Shown here one piece after another: positions 1 to 9,783 of a stretch of 64,000 nucleotides of DNA. The stretch covers positions 1 through 64,000 of the forward strand of contig NZ_JANQBK010000004.1 in NCBI RefSeq assembly GCF_025370105.1, in the 5' to 3' direction. The notes under the pieces are model-generated. The model saw only the letters and a program-made list of their open reading frames with translations. It did no database searches and had not been told where the DNA came from. A program made the translations under genes and the position numbers. This stretch comes from Sphingomonas hylomeconis (GTDB lineage: Bacteria; Pseudomonadota; Alphaproteobacteria; Sphingomonadales; Sphingomonadaceae). How positions within the stretch are numbered: position 1 is the stretch's first letter; every line of letters starts with the position of its first letter.

Positions 1-146
1 GGCATCGCGCCGGGCGCCGCCGCCTGGGGCGCGATCGCCTCCCGCGCCGCGCCCGGCGCGACCGGCCACAGCAGCGCCGCGCGCAGCCCGATCCAGGCGG
101 CCAGCACCGCGAGGAGAAAGCGCAGCGGCCGCCCCGCGCCGGTCAC
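1..146 (-). CDS. Partial gene: N-terminus of a membrane-anchored or exported protein
   Basis: Only the first 48 codons are in the window; the rest lies beyond the left edge. A GTG start overlaps the stop of the upstream glycosyltransferase gene (GTGA overlap), which suggests translational coupling in one operon. The translation begins MTGAGRPLRFLLAVLAAW and has one hydrophobic stretch (about residues 8-29) followed by an Ala/Pro-rich segment, as in a signal anchor or signal peptide. NfrB-like glycosyltransferases often sit beside an NfrA-like outer-membrane partner, but too little is visible to assign this gene. Confidence 0.55.
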   Translation of the reverse strand, partial: MTGAGRPLRFLLAVLAAWIGLRAALLWPVAPGAAREAIAPQAAAPGAM

Positions 147-1543
147 CGCAGCGTTTCCGCGACATCGTCCGGAAAGGTGTGAGCGGTCTTGTCCCAGCAG
201 GGCGGGCGGCCCCGCAGCATGCCGACATAGCGGATCAGCGCGCGCTGCGCGGCGACCATGGCGATGAGATTGCCGACGAACATGCGCGGCACCGACCATG
301 CCGCCTGGCGCTTGCCATAGGCCCGGCCGGTGAACAGCGCGCGCACGCCGAGCCGCCACAGCAACAGGCTGGCGTTCACGCCGAGCAACGTCGCCAGCGG
401 CTCGGGCACGGGCGGGATGCCGACCCCGCTCACCCCGTGCAGCGCGGCGCTCAGCAGCCACAGCGTCGCGGCGAGATAGGCCGCGAGCAGCACCAGCACG
501 GCGAGCGGCGCGCGGCGATCGCGCATCCGCATCCAGTGATCGCGCCAATCGAGCCCCCGGCTCCAGCCGGTGCGATCCCAGCCGGCCAGCGCGATGCCGA
601 TCATCCAGCGCGTCTTCTGCCGCATCGCCGCCTCTAGCGTGGCGGGGAAATAGGCGCGCACCGCGACCGGCGCGCCGCCGGCGCGTTCGGCGACGCGCAC
701 GAACGCGCCGGTGTCGCCCAGCGCGGCGATGCGCAGCCCGAGCTCGTAATCCTCGGTCAGGCTGATCGCATCGAACGGCGCCCCGGCGCGCGCCTGCGCG
801 ATCCGGCCGAGGCACTCGCGCGCGATCGCACAGCCGACCCCGGCCAGCGGCAGCCCGGCGCCGAGCGCCTGGCGCACGATCAGCGTCTTGCCATGGCTCT
901 CGGCGAATTCGTCGGCATAATGGCCCGAGATGAGCCGCGCGCGCGGATCGACCAGCGGCAGCACGGGCAGCTGCACCACGCCGTACACGCCGATCAGCGC
1001 GTCGAAGATGCGCAGTTCGCCTTCATGCACGACATCCTCGGCATCGTGCAGCACCACCGCCTTGGTCCGCACGCCCTCCGCCACCTCGTCGCGCAGCAGC
1101 GCGCGCCAGATCGTGTTGAGGCACGCCGCCTTGGTGGTCGGCCCAGGCGCGCCGCCGATCACCAGCCGCACGCGCGCATCGTGCTCGGCGACGAGCGCCA
1201 CCTGGCGGATCGTCGCCGGATCGTTGGGGTAGCAACCGACATAGATGCGGTAATCGGGATGATCGAAGCGCGCCAGCGCGGTGCGCAGCATCGCGCCGAT
1301 CACCGCCGCTTCGTCCCACGCCGCGACGAACACGGCGATCCGCCCGGGCACCACGGCAACCGGGAAATCGGCCAGCGTGCGCGGCGCCGCGCGGCCCGAC
1401 AGCCGCCGGCCGCGATGGCACAGATAGACCAGATCGATCGCGAGATCGTCCACTCCGCCGATCAGGAAGCCGATCGTCGCGAACAGCATCGCCTCGCGCA
1501 CGACGAGATCGACGACGGCAATGCAGTCCCCCCAACCGCCCAT
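143..1543 (-). CDS. NfrB-like family 2 membrane glycosyltransferase
   Basis: 466-residue inner-membrane glycosyltransferase of the GT-2 type, resembling the glycosyltransferase part of the phage N4 adsorption protein NfrB. Visible features are an N-terminal hydrophobic segment (LFATIGFLIGG), a nucleotide-sugar domain with a DAED metal-binding motif, the acceptor-side motif TEDYELG, the RQKTRW (QxxRW-type) motif, and two C-terminal membrane helices. The start at 1543 was chosen because GGGGGAGC lies just upstream; longer in-frame extensions have no ribosome site and are Arg/Pro-rich. The next gene on this strand overlaps its stop. The likely role is making or exporting a surface polysaccharide; the product cannot be read from the sequence. 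Confidence 0.8.
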   Translation of the reverse strand: MGGWGDCIAVVDLVVREAMLFATIGFLIGGVDDLAIDLVYLCHRGRRLSGRAAPRTLADFPVAVVPGRIAVFVAAWDEAAVIGAMLRTALARFDHPDYRIYVGCYPNDPATIRQVALVAEHDARVRLVIGGAPGPTTKAACLNTIWRALLRDEVAEGVRTKAVVLHDAEDVVHEGELRIFDALIGVYGVVQLPVLPLVDPRARLISGHYADEFAESHGKTLIVRQALGAGLPLAGVGCAIARECLGRIAQARAGAPFDAISLTEDYELGLRIAALGDTGAFVRVAERAGGAPVAVRAYFPATLEAAMRQKTRWMIGIALAGWDRTGWSRGLDWRDHWMRMRDRRAPLAVLVLLAAYLAATLWLLSAALHGVSGVGIPPVPEPLATLLGVNASLLLWRLGVRALFTGRAYGKRQAAWSVPRMFVGNLIAMVAAQRALIRYVGMLRGRPPCWDKTAHTFPDDVAETLR

Positions 1544-1674
1544 CGCCAGCTCCCCCGAGTCGCGAACGGGGCATTGTTTCGGACGACGGCGGGTTCGGCA
1601 AGCACGGCGCGGGTGCGAACGCACTGGATTGGCGCAGGTAAAGCCACTAGCCTGCCGCTCAAGGGGACTGATCC

Positions 1675-4600
1675 ATGAAGCTCGCATTGCGTGTGGCATT
1701 GCTCGCACTGGCCATCGCGCCGGTGGCGGCGTTCGGCGACAATTCACCGCAAGTGATCATGGCCACGCCCGGCATCGGCGGCGGCGCGATCGAGCGATTC
1801 ACGACGCGGTTCAGCCAGCCGATGGTCGCGCTCGGCGATCCGCGCGCGACCGGCCCGTTCGACGTCACCTGCCCGGTCGCGGGCAAGGGCCGCTGGGTCG
1901 ATCCGCAAACTTTCGTGCACGAATTCGACACGCCGCTGCCGGGCGGCACGGTGTGCGAGTTCAAGATCAAGGACGGGCTGAAGAGCGTGTCCGGCTATGC
2001 CGTCACCGGGCAGCAAAACTTCAAGGTCGATGCCGGCGGCCCGGTCGCGCGTGCGGTGCTGCCGGCGCAATATGACGGCGAGATCGAGGAGGACCAGGTG
2101 TTCCTGGTCGCCGCCAATCTGCCCGCGACGCGCGCCTCGATCGCCGCCAATGCATATTGCGCGGTCGACGGCGTGGGCGAGAAGATCGCCGTCGACGTGC
2201 TGCCCGCCGATCTGCCGGGCAAACTGCTGGGCGAACTCGGCACGACCCGCTGGAACGTGCGCAGTTTCCTGGAGAGCGGCGGTCTGCCGGCGACGATCCC
2301 GGCGACGGCCGCCGAGCGCAACGCCGCGCTCGCCGGCGTGACCGCGCTCAAATGCCGCCGCCCGCTGCCCGCCGGGCGCGAGATGGCCCTGGTGTGGGGC
2401 GCGAACATCGCCGGGGCAGGCGGCAAGATCGCCGGCGCCGATCAGCGCTTCGACTATACCGTGCGCAAGCCCTTCACCGCACGCTTCGAATGTTCGCGCG
2501 TCAACGCGCAGGCGGGCTGCTCGCCGGTCGAAAAGGCCTATGTCCGCTTCACCGCACCGATTGCGATGAGCGCCGCGCAGGCAATCAGCATCACCACGCC
2601 CGACGGCAAGACGATCGCGCCGCTGTTCAGCGACGAGGAGAAGAAGGCCGCGACGATCAGCAGCATCAGCTTTGCCGCGCCGTTGCCCGCCGCCACTGCC
2701 GCCAAGCTGACGATCCCGGCCGGGATCAAGGACGAGAGCGGCCGGCCGCTGGCCAATGGCGAGCGTTTCCCGCTCGACGTGCGGTTCGACGACGCCCCGC
2801 CGCTGGTGAAGTTCGCCGCCAATTTCGGCATCGTCGAGGCCAAGGAGGGCGGCGTGCTGCCGGTCACGGTGCGCAACGTCGAGGAAGCGCTGCAGGGCAA
2901 CAATCTGGCGATCGATGGCCAGCGGCTGCGCGTCGACGGATCGGACGGCGAGGTCGCGCAGTGGCTGCGCACGGTCGAGAAAGCCGGCAACTATGCCAGC
3001 CACACGATCAAGCGCGGCGGCGAAGACGTGACGATCAACGATACCGGATCGAAGCCGATCCTCGGCGCCGGCGCCGCGGGTTCAGCGGGTGGCGGCAATG
3101 CCTTCAAGCTCGGCCTGCCGGGCAAGGGCAAGCAGTTCGAAGTGGTCGGCCTGCCGCTCGCCAAGCCCGGATTCTATGTCGTCGAGCTGGCCAGCCCGGT
3201 GCTCGGCCAGGCGTTGCTCGGGCGCCGGGCGCCGCGCTACGTCGCCTCGGCCGCGCTCGTCACCAACATGGCGGTGCATTTCAAATGGGGCCGCGAGCGC
3301 AGCCTGGCCTGGGTGACGTCGCTCGACAGCGGCAAGCCGGTCGCCAATGCCGAAGTCCGCGTGACCGACAGCTGTTCGGGCAAGCTGCTCGCACGCGGCG
3401 TGACCGACAAGGCCGGCGGCCTGTTCGTGCCGCCCGGCCTGCCCGAGGTGCAGACCTATGGCAGCTGCGACGAAGGCTCGACCACGCCGCCGCTGATGAT
3501 TTCCGCGCGCGCCGGCGACGATTTCAGCTTCACGCTGACCAGCTGGAGCGACGGCATCCGGCCGTACGATTTCGATCTGCCCTATGGCTATGACGATCGC
3601 AGCGAGATCTTCCACACCGTGTTCGATCGCGCGCTGGTGCGCCAGGGCGAGACGATCCACATGAAGCATATCGTGCGCAAGCCGATGGGCGAGGGTTTCG
3701 CCCTGTCGCCCGCGTTCGACGGCACGCTGCGCCTGTCGCATCGCGGTTCGGACACGCAGTTCGATCTGCCGCTGAGCGTCGACGCCAACGGCATCGGCGA
3801 ATCGAGCTGGGCCGCGCCGCAGGGCGCGCCGATGGGCGATTACGACGTGCAGGTGATCATCGGCAGCGGCGATACGGCGCGCACGATCTTCACCTCGCAG
3901 TCGTTCAAGGTCGACGAATACAAATTGCCGACGATGCGCGCCAGCGTCACCGGCCCCAAGGAAGCGGCGGTGCGCCCGAAATCGCTGCCGCTCGACCTGT
4001 TCGTCGGCTATCTCTCCGGCGGTGGCGCATCCAACCTCGCGGTCGATCTGCGCGTCGGCTATTTCGGGCGGACGAGCACGCCCGATGGCTATGAGGCCTA
4101 TACGTTCGGCGGCGATGCGGTGGCCGAGGGCGTCAAGCCGCTCAACGGCGACGGCGAGGAAGACACCACCCCCCTGCCGCCGACCCAGACCTTGCCCGCC
4201 ACGCTCGGCGGCGACGGCACGACGCGCACCACGATCGAGGTGCCGCAGGGCATCGACTCCAACGCCGACATGCTGGTCGAGATGGATTATCAGGATGCCA
4301 ATGGCGAAGTGCTGACCGCCTCGCGCCGCATCCCGATCTTCACTTCGGGCGTGCAACTGGGCGTCAAGACCGACGGCTGGCTGATGAAGCAGGACGATCT
4401 GCGGCTGCGCTTCGTCGCGCTCGATACCGAGGGCAAGCCGCGCGCCAACCAGAAGATCTCGGTCGCGCTGTACAGCCGCCAGGTGCTGACCGCCAGGCGC
4501 CGGCTGATCGGTGGCTTCTATGCCTATGACAATCAGATGCGCACGACCAAGCTGGCCGGCAGTTGCACCGCTACGACCGACGCACAGGGGCTGGCGCAAT

Positions 4601-7443
4601 GCGCGGTCGATCCCGGCGTGTCGGGCGAAGTCTATGCCGTCGCCACGACGGAGGACGCGAACGGCAACGTCGCGCGGGCGACGCGCAGTGTCTGGCTGGC
4701 GGGCGATGACGATTGGTGGTTCGGCGGCGACAATGGCGACCGGATGGACCTGGTGCCCGAACAGACCAGCTACAAGGCCGGGGAGACCGCGCGCTTCCAG
4801 GTGCGGATGCCGTTCCGCGATGCGACCGCGCTCGTCACGGTCGAGCGCGAAGGTGTGCTGTCGAGCTTCGTCACCGAACTGTCCGGCACCGATCCGGTCG
4901 TCGAGGTGAAGATGCCGGGCAGCTATGCGCCGGACGTGTTCGTGTCGGTGATGGCAGTGCGCGGCCGCGTGCAGAGCGGCTTCTGGAGCTGGATGACCAG
5001 CCTGGGCCAGAAGATCGGGCTGACCAGCGGCCCGCCGGTGAGCGAACCGACCGCCTTGGTCGATCTCGCCAAGCCGGCCTACCGCCTGGGCATCGCCAAG
5101 GTGAAGGTCGGCTGGGAAGCGCATCAGCTGCAGGTCGCGGTGAAGGCGGATAAGCAGCGTTATGCCGCGCGCGATACCGCGCAGGTCGATATCCAGGTGA
5201 AGGGGCCGGACGGCACGCCGGCGGCCAGTGCGGACGTCGCCTTCGCCGCGGTCGACGAAGCGCTGCTGCAGCTCGCGCCCAACGAGTCGTGGGATGTGCT
5301 GACGGCGATGATGGGCGAACGCGCGCTCTCCGTGCTGACCTCGACCGCGCAGATGCAGGTCGTCGGCAAGCGCCATTACGGGCGCAAGGCGGTCGAGGCC
5401 GGCGGTGGCGGCGGCGGCGATCTGTCCGGGCTCAACCGCGAGAATTTCCAGCCGGTATTGCTGTGGAAGGGCCGCGTCGCGCTCGATGCGCAAGGCCGCG
5501 CGCGCGTGCCGGTCGTGCTGTCGGATGCCTTGTCCTCGTTCAAGCTGGTGGCGATCGCCACCGATGGCGCGCAGCGCTTCGGCACCGGCATGGCCAGCGT
5601 GCGCACCGCGCAGGATCTGTCGATCTTCGCCGGCATGCCGACTTTGGTGCGCTCGGGCGATTATTATGCCGCGGGCTTCACGCTCCGGAACGGCTCGGAC
5701 AAGCCGATGAAGGTGACCGCCAGCGTCGATCTGTTCCCCCGCATCGCGCAAGGGAAACCGCTGACCGTGACGATCCCGGCCGGCGGCGCCGCGCCGGTGG
5801 CGTGGAACCTGACCGCGCCGGACAAGGTCGCCAATCTGCGCTGGCAGGTGAAGGCGGTCGCCGACAATGGCAAAGCCAGCGACCAGATCACCGTCTCGCA
5901 GGACGTCATCCCGGCGATTCCGGTCGAGGTGTGGGCGGCGACGCTGACCCAGATCGGGCCGAACAGCACGATCCCGATCACGCGCCCGGCCGGCGCGCTG
6001 CCCGGCTGGGGCACGGTCGACATCCGGCTCGACGATACGCTCGCCCCGCCGCTCGCCGGGGTGCGCGCCTATATGGCGGCCTATCCCTACACCTGCTTCG
6101 AACAGCGCCTGTCGACCGCGGTGGCGCTGGGCGATGCTGGCGCGTGGACGCGGCTGACCGGCGAGATGCCAACCTACCAGGCATCGGACGGCCTGTTGCG
6201 CTACTGGCCGTCGGACAGCCTGACCGGATCGGAGGCGCTCACCGCCTATGTCCTGTCGCTGACCGCCGATGCCGGGCTGCCGATCCCGGAAGGGCCGCGC
6301 GGCCGCATGATCGAGGCGATGAAGGCGGTGATCGACGGCCGGCTGCGGCGCGAGGAATATGGCGACGTTCGGCTGCAGCGCGTCGCGGCGCTGGCGGCGC
6401 TCGCGCGGCAGGGCGCGGCGACGCCGGCCATGCTCGGCCAGATCGGCATCGCGCCGAACGAGATGCCGACCGCGACGCTGGCCGACTATATCGTCGCGCT
6501 GGATCGCATCGCCGGCCTCGCCAACGCGCAGGCGCTGAAGGCAGCGGCGGAGAGCACGTTGCGCACCCGCCTCGTCTATGAAGGCACGCGGCTCGATCTG
6601 TCCGACCAGAGCAGTGCCAGCTGGTGGCTGATGTCGTCGGGCGACGAGGCGGCGATCAAGTCGGTGATCGCCACCTTGGGCCGCCCCGGATGGCAGGACG
6701 ATGCCCCGAAGATGATGGTCGGCGTGTCCCTGCGCCAGCAGCGTGGGCATTGGGACACGACCACCGCCAATGCGTGGGGCACGATCGCCGCGCGCAAATT
6801 CGCGGGGCTCTATCCGGCCAGTGCGATCCAGGGGCCGACGACGTTGTCGCTGGGCGCGCAGACGATCGTGAAGTCCTGGCCGCTGGCGACGGACCAGCGC
6901 CAGGCGAGCTTCGCGCTGCCCGCCGGCCAGACGCCGCTGCGCCTGTCGCAGGCGAGCGGGCTCGGCCCCTGGGCGATGATCGCGGTGTCCGCCGCGGTGC
7001 CGCTGCGGCAGCCGCTGTTCGCCGGCTACCGCATGACCAAGAAGGTCGATGTCGTGCAGGCGCGCAACGCCGGTACGCTGACGCGCGGCGACGTGCTCAA
7101 GGTGACGATCACGGTCGAGGCCTCGGCTGAGCGCAACTGGGTGGTGGTGAACGATCCGATTCCCGCGGGTGCCACGATCGTCGGCGATCTCGGCGGTCAA
7201 TCGTCGATGCTCGCCGAGGTGACCGGCACGGACGGCGTGCAGCCAAGCTATGTCGAGCGCGGGCGCGAGGCATGGCGCGGCTATTTCGCCTGGGTGCCGC
7301 GCGGGTCGTTCACCGTGGCGTACACGATGCGGCTGAACGGCGCGGGCCGCTTCAGCCTGCCGCCGACGCGGGTCGAGGCGATGTATTCGCCGGCAATCCG
7401 GGCACAGGTCCCCAACGCGCCGGTGACGGTGGCGCAGCGGTGA
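1675..7443 (+). CDS. Bacterial alpha-2-macroglobulin family protein (thioester-containing)
   Basis: 1,922-residue periplasmic protein of the bacterial alpha-2-macroglobulin family (YfhM/MG2 type), thought to trap proteases that enter the periplasm. It has a cleavable signal peptide (residues 1-19) with no lipobox, repeated beta-sandwich MG domains, a central bait-like region rich in Gly (GGGGGGD near residue 1245), and the thioester motif CFEQ at residues 1474-1477, so the covalent trap should be functional. AGGGG precedes the ATG. The next gene is penicillin-binding protein 1C, the usual partner: together they are believed to repair the wall and block attackers after envelope damage. The absence of a lipobox suggests a soluble rather than a membrane-tethered form. 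Confidence 0.93.
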   Translation: MKLALRVALLALAIAPVAAFGDNSPQVIMATPGIGGGAIERFTTRFSQPMVALGDPRATGPFDVTCPVAGKGRWVDPQTFVHEFDTPLPGGTVCEFKIKDGLKSVSGYAVTGQQNFKVDAGGPVARAVLPAQYDGEIEEDQVFLVAANLPATRASIAANAYCAVDGVGEKIAVDVLPADLPGKLLGELGTTRWNVRSFLESGGLPATIPATAAERNAALAGVTALKCRRPLPAGREMALVWGANIAGAGGKIAGADQRFDYTVRKPFTARFECSRVNAQAGCSPVEKAYVRFTAPIAMSAAQAISITTPDGKTIAPLFSDEEKKAATISSISFAAPLPAATAAKLTIPAGIKDESGRPLANGERFPLDVRFDDAPPLVKFAANFGIVEAKEGGVLPVTVRNVEEALQGNNLAIDGQRLRVDGSDGEVAQWLRTVEKAGNYASHTIKRGGEDVTINDTGSKPILGAGAAGSAGGGNAFKLGLPGKGKQFEVVGLPLAKPGFYVVELASPVLGQALLGRRAPRYVASAALVTNMAVHFKWGRERSLAWVTSLDSGKPVANAEVRVTDSCSGKLLARGVTDKAGGLFVPPGLPEVQTYGSCDEGSTTPPLMISARAGDDFSFTLTSWSDGIRPYDFDLPYGYDDRSEIFHTVFDRALVRQGETIHMKHIVRKPMGEGFALSPAFDGTLRLSHRGSDTQFDLPLSVDANGIGESSWAAPQGAPMGDYDVQVIIGSGDTARTIFTSQSFKVDEYKLPTMRASVTGPKEAAVRPKSLPLDLFVGYLSGGGASNLAVDLRVGYFGRTSTPDGYEAYTFGGDAVAEGVKPLNGDGEEDTTPLPPTQTLPATLGGDGTTRTTIEVPQGIDSNADMLVEMDYQDANGEVLTASRRIPIFTSGVQLGVKTDGWLMKQDDLRLRFVALDTEGKPRANQKISVALYSRQVLTARRRLIGGFYAYDNQMRTTKLAGSCTATTDAQGLAQCAVDPGVSGEVYAVATTEDANGNVARATRSVWLAGDDDWWFGGDNGDRMDLVPEQTSYKAGETARFQVRMPFRDATALVTVEREGVLSSFVTELSGTDPVVEVKMPGSYAPDVFVSVMAVRGRVQSGFWSWMTSLGQKIGLTSGPPVSEPTALVDLAKPAYRLGIAKVKVGWEAHQLQVAVKADKQRYAARDTAQVDIQVKGPDGTPAASADVAFAAVDEALLQLAPNESWDVLTAMMGERALSVLTSTAQMQVVGKRHYGRKAVEAGGGGGGDLSGLNRENFQPVLLWKGRVALDAQGRARVPVVLSDALSSFKLVAIATDGAQRFGTGMASVRTAQDLSIFAGMPTLVRSGDYYAAGFTLRNGSDKPMKVTASVDLFPRIAQGKPLTVTIPAGGAAPVAWNLTAPDKVANLRWQVKAVADNGKASDQITVSQDVIPAIPVEVWAATLTQIGPNSTIPITRPAGALPGWGTVDIRLDDTLAPPLAGVRAYMAAYPYTCFEQRLSTAVALGDAGAWTRLTGEMPTYQASDGLLRYWPSDSLTGSEALTAYVLSLTADAGLPIPEGPRGRMIEAMKAVIDGRLRREEYGDVRLQRVAALAALARQGAATPAMLGQIGIAPNEMPTATLADYIVALDRIAGLANAQALKAAAESTLRTRLVYEGTRLDLSDQSSASWWLMSSGDEAAIKSVIATLGRPGWQDDAPKMMVGVSLRQQRGHWDTTTANAWGTIAARKFAGLYPASAIQGPTTLSLGAQTIVKSWPLATDQRQASFALPAGQTPLRLSQASGLGPWAMIAVSAAVPLRQPLFAGYRMTKKVDVVQARNAGTLTRGDVLKVTITVEASAERNWVVVNDPIPAGATIVGDLGGQSSMLAEVTGTDGVQPSYVERGREAWRGYFAWVPRGSFTVAYTMRLNGAGRFSLPPTRVEAMYSPAIRAQVPNAPVTVAQR

Positions 7444-7500
7444 TACGTGGGTAGCATTCGGGGCCTTAGGAAACGTTTCGAAGCCTTAGTGAGAAGGCGC

Positions 7501-7603
7501 CACCCCGGCGAACGCCGGGGCCCAGTCGCGAAGGTCGATGTAGCCGGGGATAGCGCTCGGCCAATTGACGTTCCACGACTGGGCCCCGGCGTCTGCCGGG
7601 GTG
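7501..7603. repeat. Composite inverted-repeat element before pbpC
   Basis: Two 28-base arms (7501-7528 and 7576-7603) are reverse complements at 26 of 28 positions and flank a 47-base centre. Each arm is itself a hairpin (CCCCGGCG/CGCCGGGG in the left arm). The element fills the gap between the macroglobulin gene and pbpC and ends two bases before the first good pbpC start. The architecture is that of a REP/BIME-type mobile palindrome. An open frame through the element is accidental and should not be added to PbpC. Confidence 0.75.
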
Positions 7604-7605
7604 GT

Positions 7606-9714
7606 ATGGGAGGGAAGGTGACGCTTGGGGTACTGGCCGCTGCCATCCTCGCGTTCGCCGGCGTGGATTACGCCACGCTCCCCCCGCCGCTGCCAAGCTA
7701 CGCGCAGACCCGCGCCGCGTGGCACCCGTCCGAATCCTGGCTCTACGATCGGCACGGCCGGCTGATCGATTCCGCGCGCGTCGATTTCGCCGCGCGCCGG
7801 CTCGCCTGGACGCCGCTCGACGCGGTCTCGCCGGTGACGCGGGAGACGATCGTCGCCGCCGAGGATCGCCGCTTCTATGGCCATGGCGGGGTCGACAGCC
7901 TTGCGCTGCTTGGCGCGCTGCGCGATCGGATCCGGGGGCGACGCCATCGCGGCGCGAGCACGCTCTCGATGCAGCTCGCCGGCTTTCTCGCGCCCGATCT
8001 CGCCGCGCCCGGCGCGCGTGGCTGGTGGGACAAGCTGCGCCAGATGCGCGCCGGCTGGGCGATCGAGCGCGGCTGGCGCAAGGACGAGATTCTCGAGGCC
8101 TATCTCAACCTCGCCGGGTTCCGCGGCGAGGCGCAAGGGATCGGCGCGGCAGCACTCGGCCTGTTCGGCAAGACGCCCGGCAGCCTGGCGCGGGACGACG
8201 CGGTGTTGCTCGCCGCATTGCTGCCCGAACCGCAGGCCCCGGCGCCACGCGTCGCGCGCCGCGCCTGTTCGCTGTCGGGCGCCAAGGATTGCGCGCGCTT
8301 CCCCGGCGCCGCGGCGTCGATGCTCGGCCCGGCACGCAGCCTTGCGCTCGATCCCGGCCTGGCGCCGCATCTCAGCCAGCGCTTACTGCTCAGGGCAGGG
8401 ATGCGGGTCACCACGACGCTGGATGCGCGCGTCCAGCAGGCGGCGATCGTTGCGCTCAAGCGCCAGTTGCAGGGGCTGGGCGGCAGCCGCGCGCGCGACG
8501 GGGCGGTGGTGGTGGTCGACAATGCCAGCGGCGACGTGCTCGCCTATGTCGGCGGGATCGGCGGCAATTCGACCGCCGCGGCGGTGGACGGCGCGAACAG
8601 CTACCGCCAGGCCGGCTCGACGCTCAAACCGTTCCTCTATGCCCAGGCGATCGAGCGCGGTTATCTCACCCCCGCCTCGATCCTCGACGATTCGCCGGTG
8701 CAGCTCGACACCGCCTCGGGCCTGTACGTGCCGCAGAATTACGATCACGCGTTCAAGGGCCCGGTCTCGGCGCGCAGCGCCCTGGCCGGATCGCTCAACG
8801 TGCCCGCGGTGCGCACGCTCCTGCTCGTCGGGGTCGAGCCGTTTCGCGACCGGCTATGGGACAGCGGCTATCGCGGCCTCACCGAGGACGGGCAATATTA
8901 CGGCTTCAGCCTGGCATTGGGCTCGGCCGAAGTGACCCTGCTCGAACAGGCCGATGCGTACCGCGCGCTGGCCAATGGCGGGCAATGGACGCCACTCAGG
9001 CTCACCGCCGACGCGCCCCGCCCGGCGGCGCGGCGCATCACCAGCGCGCAGGCCGCCTGGCTGGTGTCGGACATGATCGCCGATCCCGACGCCCGCGCGG
9101 CGACCTTCGGGATGGACAGCGCGCTGCGCCTGCCGTTCTGGGCGGCGGTGAAGACCGGCACGTCGAAGGCAATGCGCGACAATTGGTGCATCGGCTATTC
9201 CGATCGCTACACCGTCGGCGTGTGGGTCGGGAATCTCGAAGGCGATCCGATGCGCGCCGTCTCCGGCACCAGCGGCGCGGCGCCAGTGTGGCGCGATCTG
9301 ATGCTCGCGCTGCACGGCGCGCGCGCGGGACAGGCGCCGCCGCGCCCCGAGGGGATCGAGCAGCGGCTGGTCAGCTTCGGCGACGGGATCGAACGGGCGC
9401 GACCGGAATATTTCCTCGCCGGCACCGGGCAAAGCCAGATCGCCGCCGCCCCCGCCGCCGCGCGTCGGCCGCGCATCGTCAATCCCGTGTCGGGCAGTGT
9501 CTATGCGCTCGACCCCGATATCCCGATCGAGCGCCAGCGGCTGGCGATCGGCGTCTCGGGCGCGGTCAGCGCGCACCGGCTGATGCTGGACGCTAAGAAT
9601 CTCGGCGCCGCCGATGCGCATCCGCTGGTGCTGGCCGGCCCGGGCAAGCATCGGCTGCGGCTGATCGACCTGACCGGCCGGGTGATCGATCAGGTGATCT
9701 TCACGATTCGCTAG
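7606..9714 (+). CDS. pbpC: Penicillin-binding protein 1C (bifunctional transglycosylase/transpeptidase)
   Basis: 702-residue class A penicillin-binding protein of the PbpC group, anchored by one N-terminal helix. The order is: GT51 transglycosylase domain with the catalytic Glu in AAEDRRF (about E86) and the STLSMQL motif; transpeptidase domain with the nucleophile in STLK (S338-K341) and KTGTS at 516-520; and a C-terminal BiPBP_C-type beta domain (about 610-702). It polymerises and cross-links peptidoglycan and is paired with the preceding macroglobulin gene. ATG 7606 is given, but GTG 7618 is equally likely because GGGAGG sits just before it. Upstream in-frame codons fall in a repeat element and are probably not translated. 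Confidence 0.92.
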   Translation: MGGKVTLGVLAAAILAFAGVDYATLPPPLPSYAQTRAAWHPSESWLYDRHGRLIDSARVDFAARRLAWTPLDAVSPVTRETIVAAEDRRFYGHGGVDSLALLGALRDRIRGRRHRGASTLSMQLAGFLAPDLAAPGARGWWDKLRQMRAGWAIERGWRKDEILEAYLNLAGFRGEAQGIGAAALGLFGKTPGSLARDDAVLLAALLPEPQAPAPRVARRACSLSGAKDCARFPGAAASMLGPARSLALDPGLAPHLSQRLLLRAGMRVTTTLDARVQQAAIVALKRQLQGLGGSRARDGAVVVVDNASGDVLAYVGGIGGNSTAAAVDGANSYRQAGSTLKPFLYAQAIERGYLTPASILDDSPVQLDTASGLYVPQNYDHAFKGPVSARSALAGSLNVPAVRTLLLVGVEPFRDRLWDSGYRGLTEDGQYYGFSLALGSAEVTLLEQADAYRALANGGQWTPLRLTADAPRPAARRITSAQAAWLVSDMIADPDARAATFGMDSALRLPFWAAVKTGTSKAMRDNWCIGYSDRYTVGVWVGNLEGDPMRAVSGTSGAAPVWRDLMLALHGARAGQAPPRPEGIEQRLVSFGDGIERARPEYFLAGTGQSQIAAAPAAARRPRIVNPVSGSVYALDPDIPIERQRLAIGVSGAVSAHRLMLDAKNLGAADAHPLVLAGPGKHRLRLIDLTGRVIDQVIFTIR

Positions 9715-9741
9715 CGACGCGCCCGGTGCCGGACGCAAAAA

Positions 9742-9765
9742 GGCCCGGGCGTCGCCGCCCGGGCC
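9742..9765 (-). terminator. Rho-independent terminator of the RcnB-like gene
   Basis: A perfect 10-base-pair GC stem (9742-9751 with 9756-9765, loop TCGC) is followed on the minus strand by a run of five T. It lies just after the stop of the minus-strand gene at 9784 and between convergent genes, so it may also stop pbpC transcripts. Confidence 0.85.
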
Positions 9766-9783
9766 AGTCTCTCTACCGGGAGC

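Noticed and set aside
3082..7200. Very long open frame antisense to the macroglobulin gene
   Set aside because: High GC makes stop codons rare in the opposite frame. The translation is His/Arg/Gly-rich, lacks domains, and overlaps a clear coding gene.
7447..7605. N-terminal 53-codon extension of PbpC
   Set aside because: It is translated repeat sequence with no hydrophobic anchor, and a better ribosome site lies just before 7606/7618.
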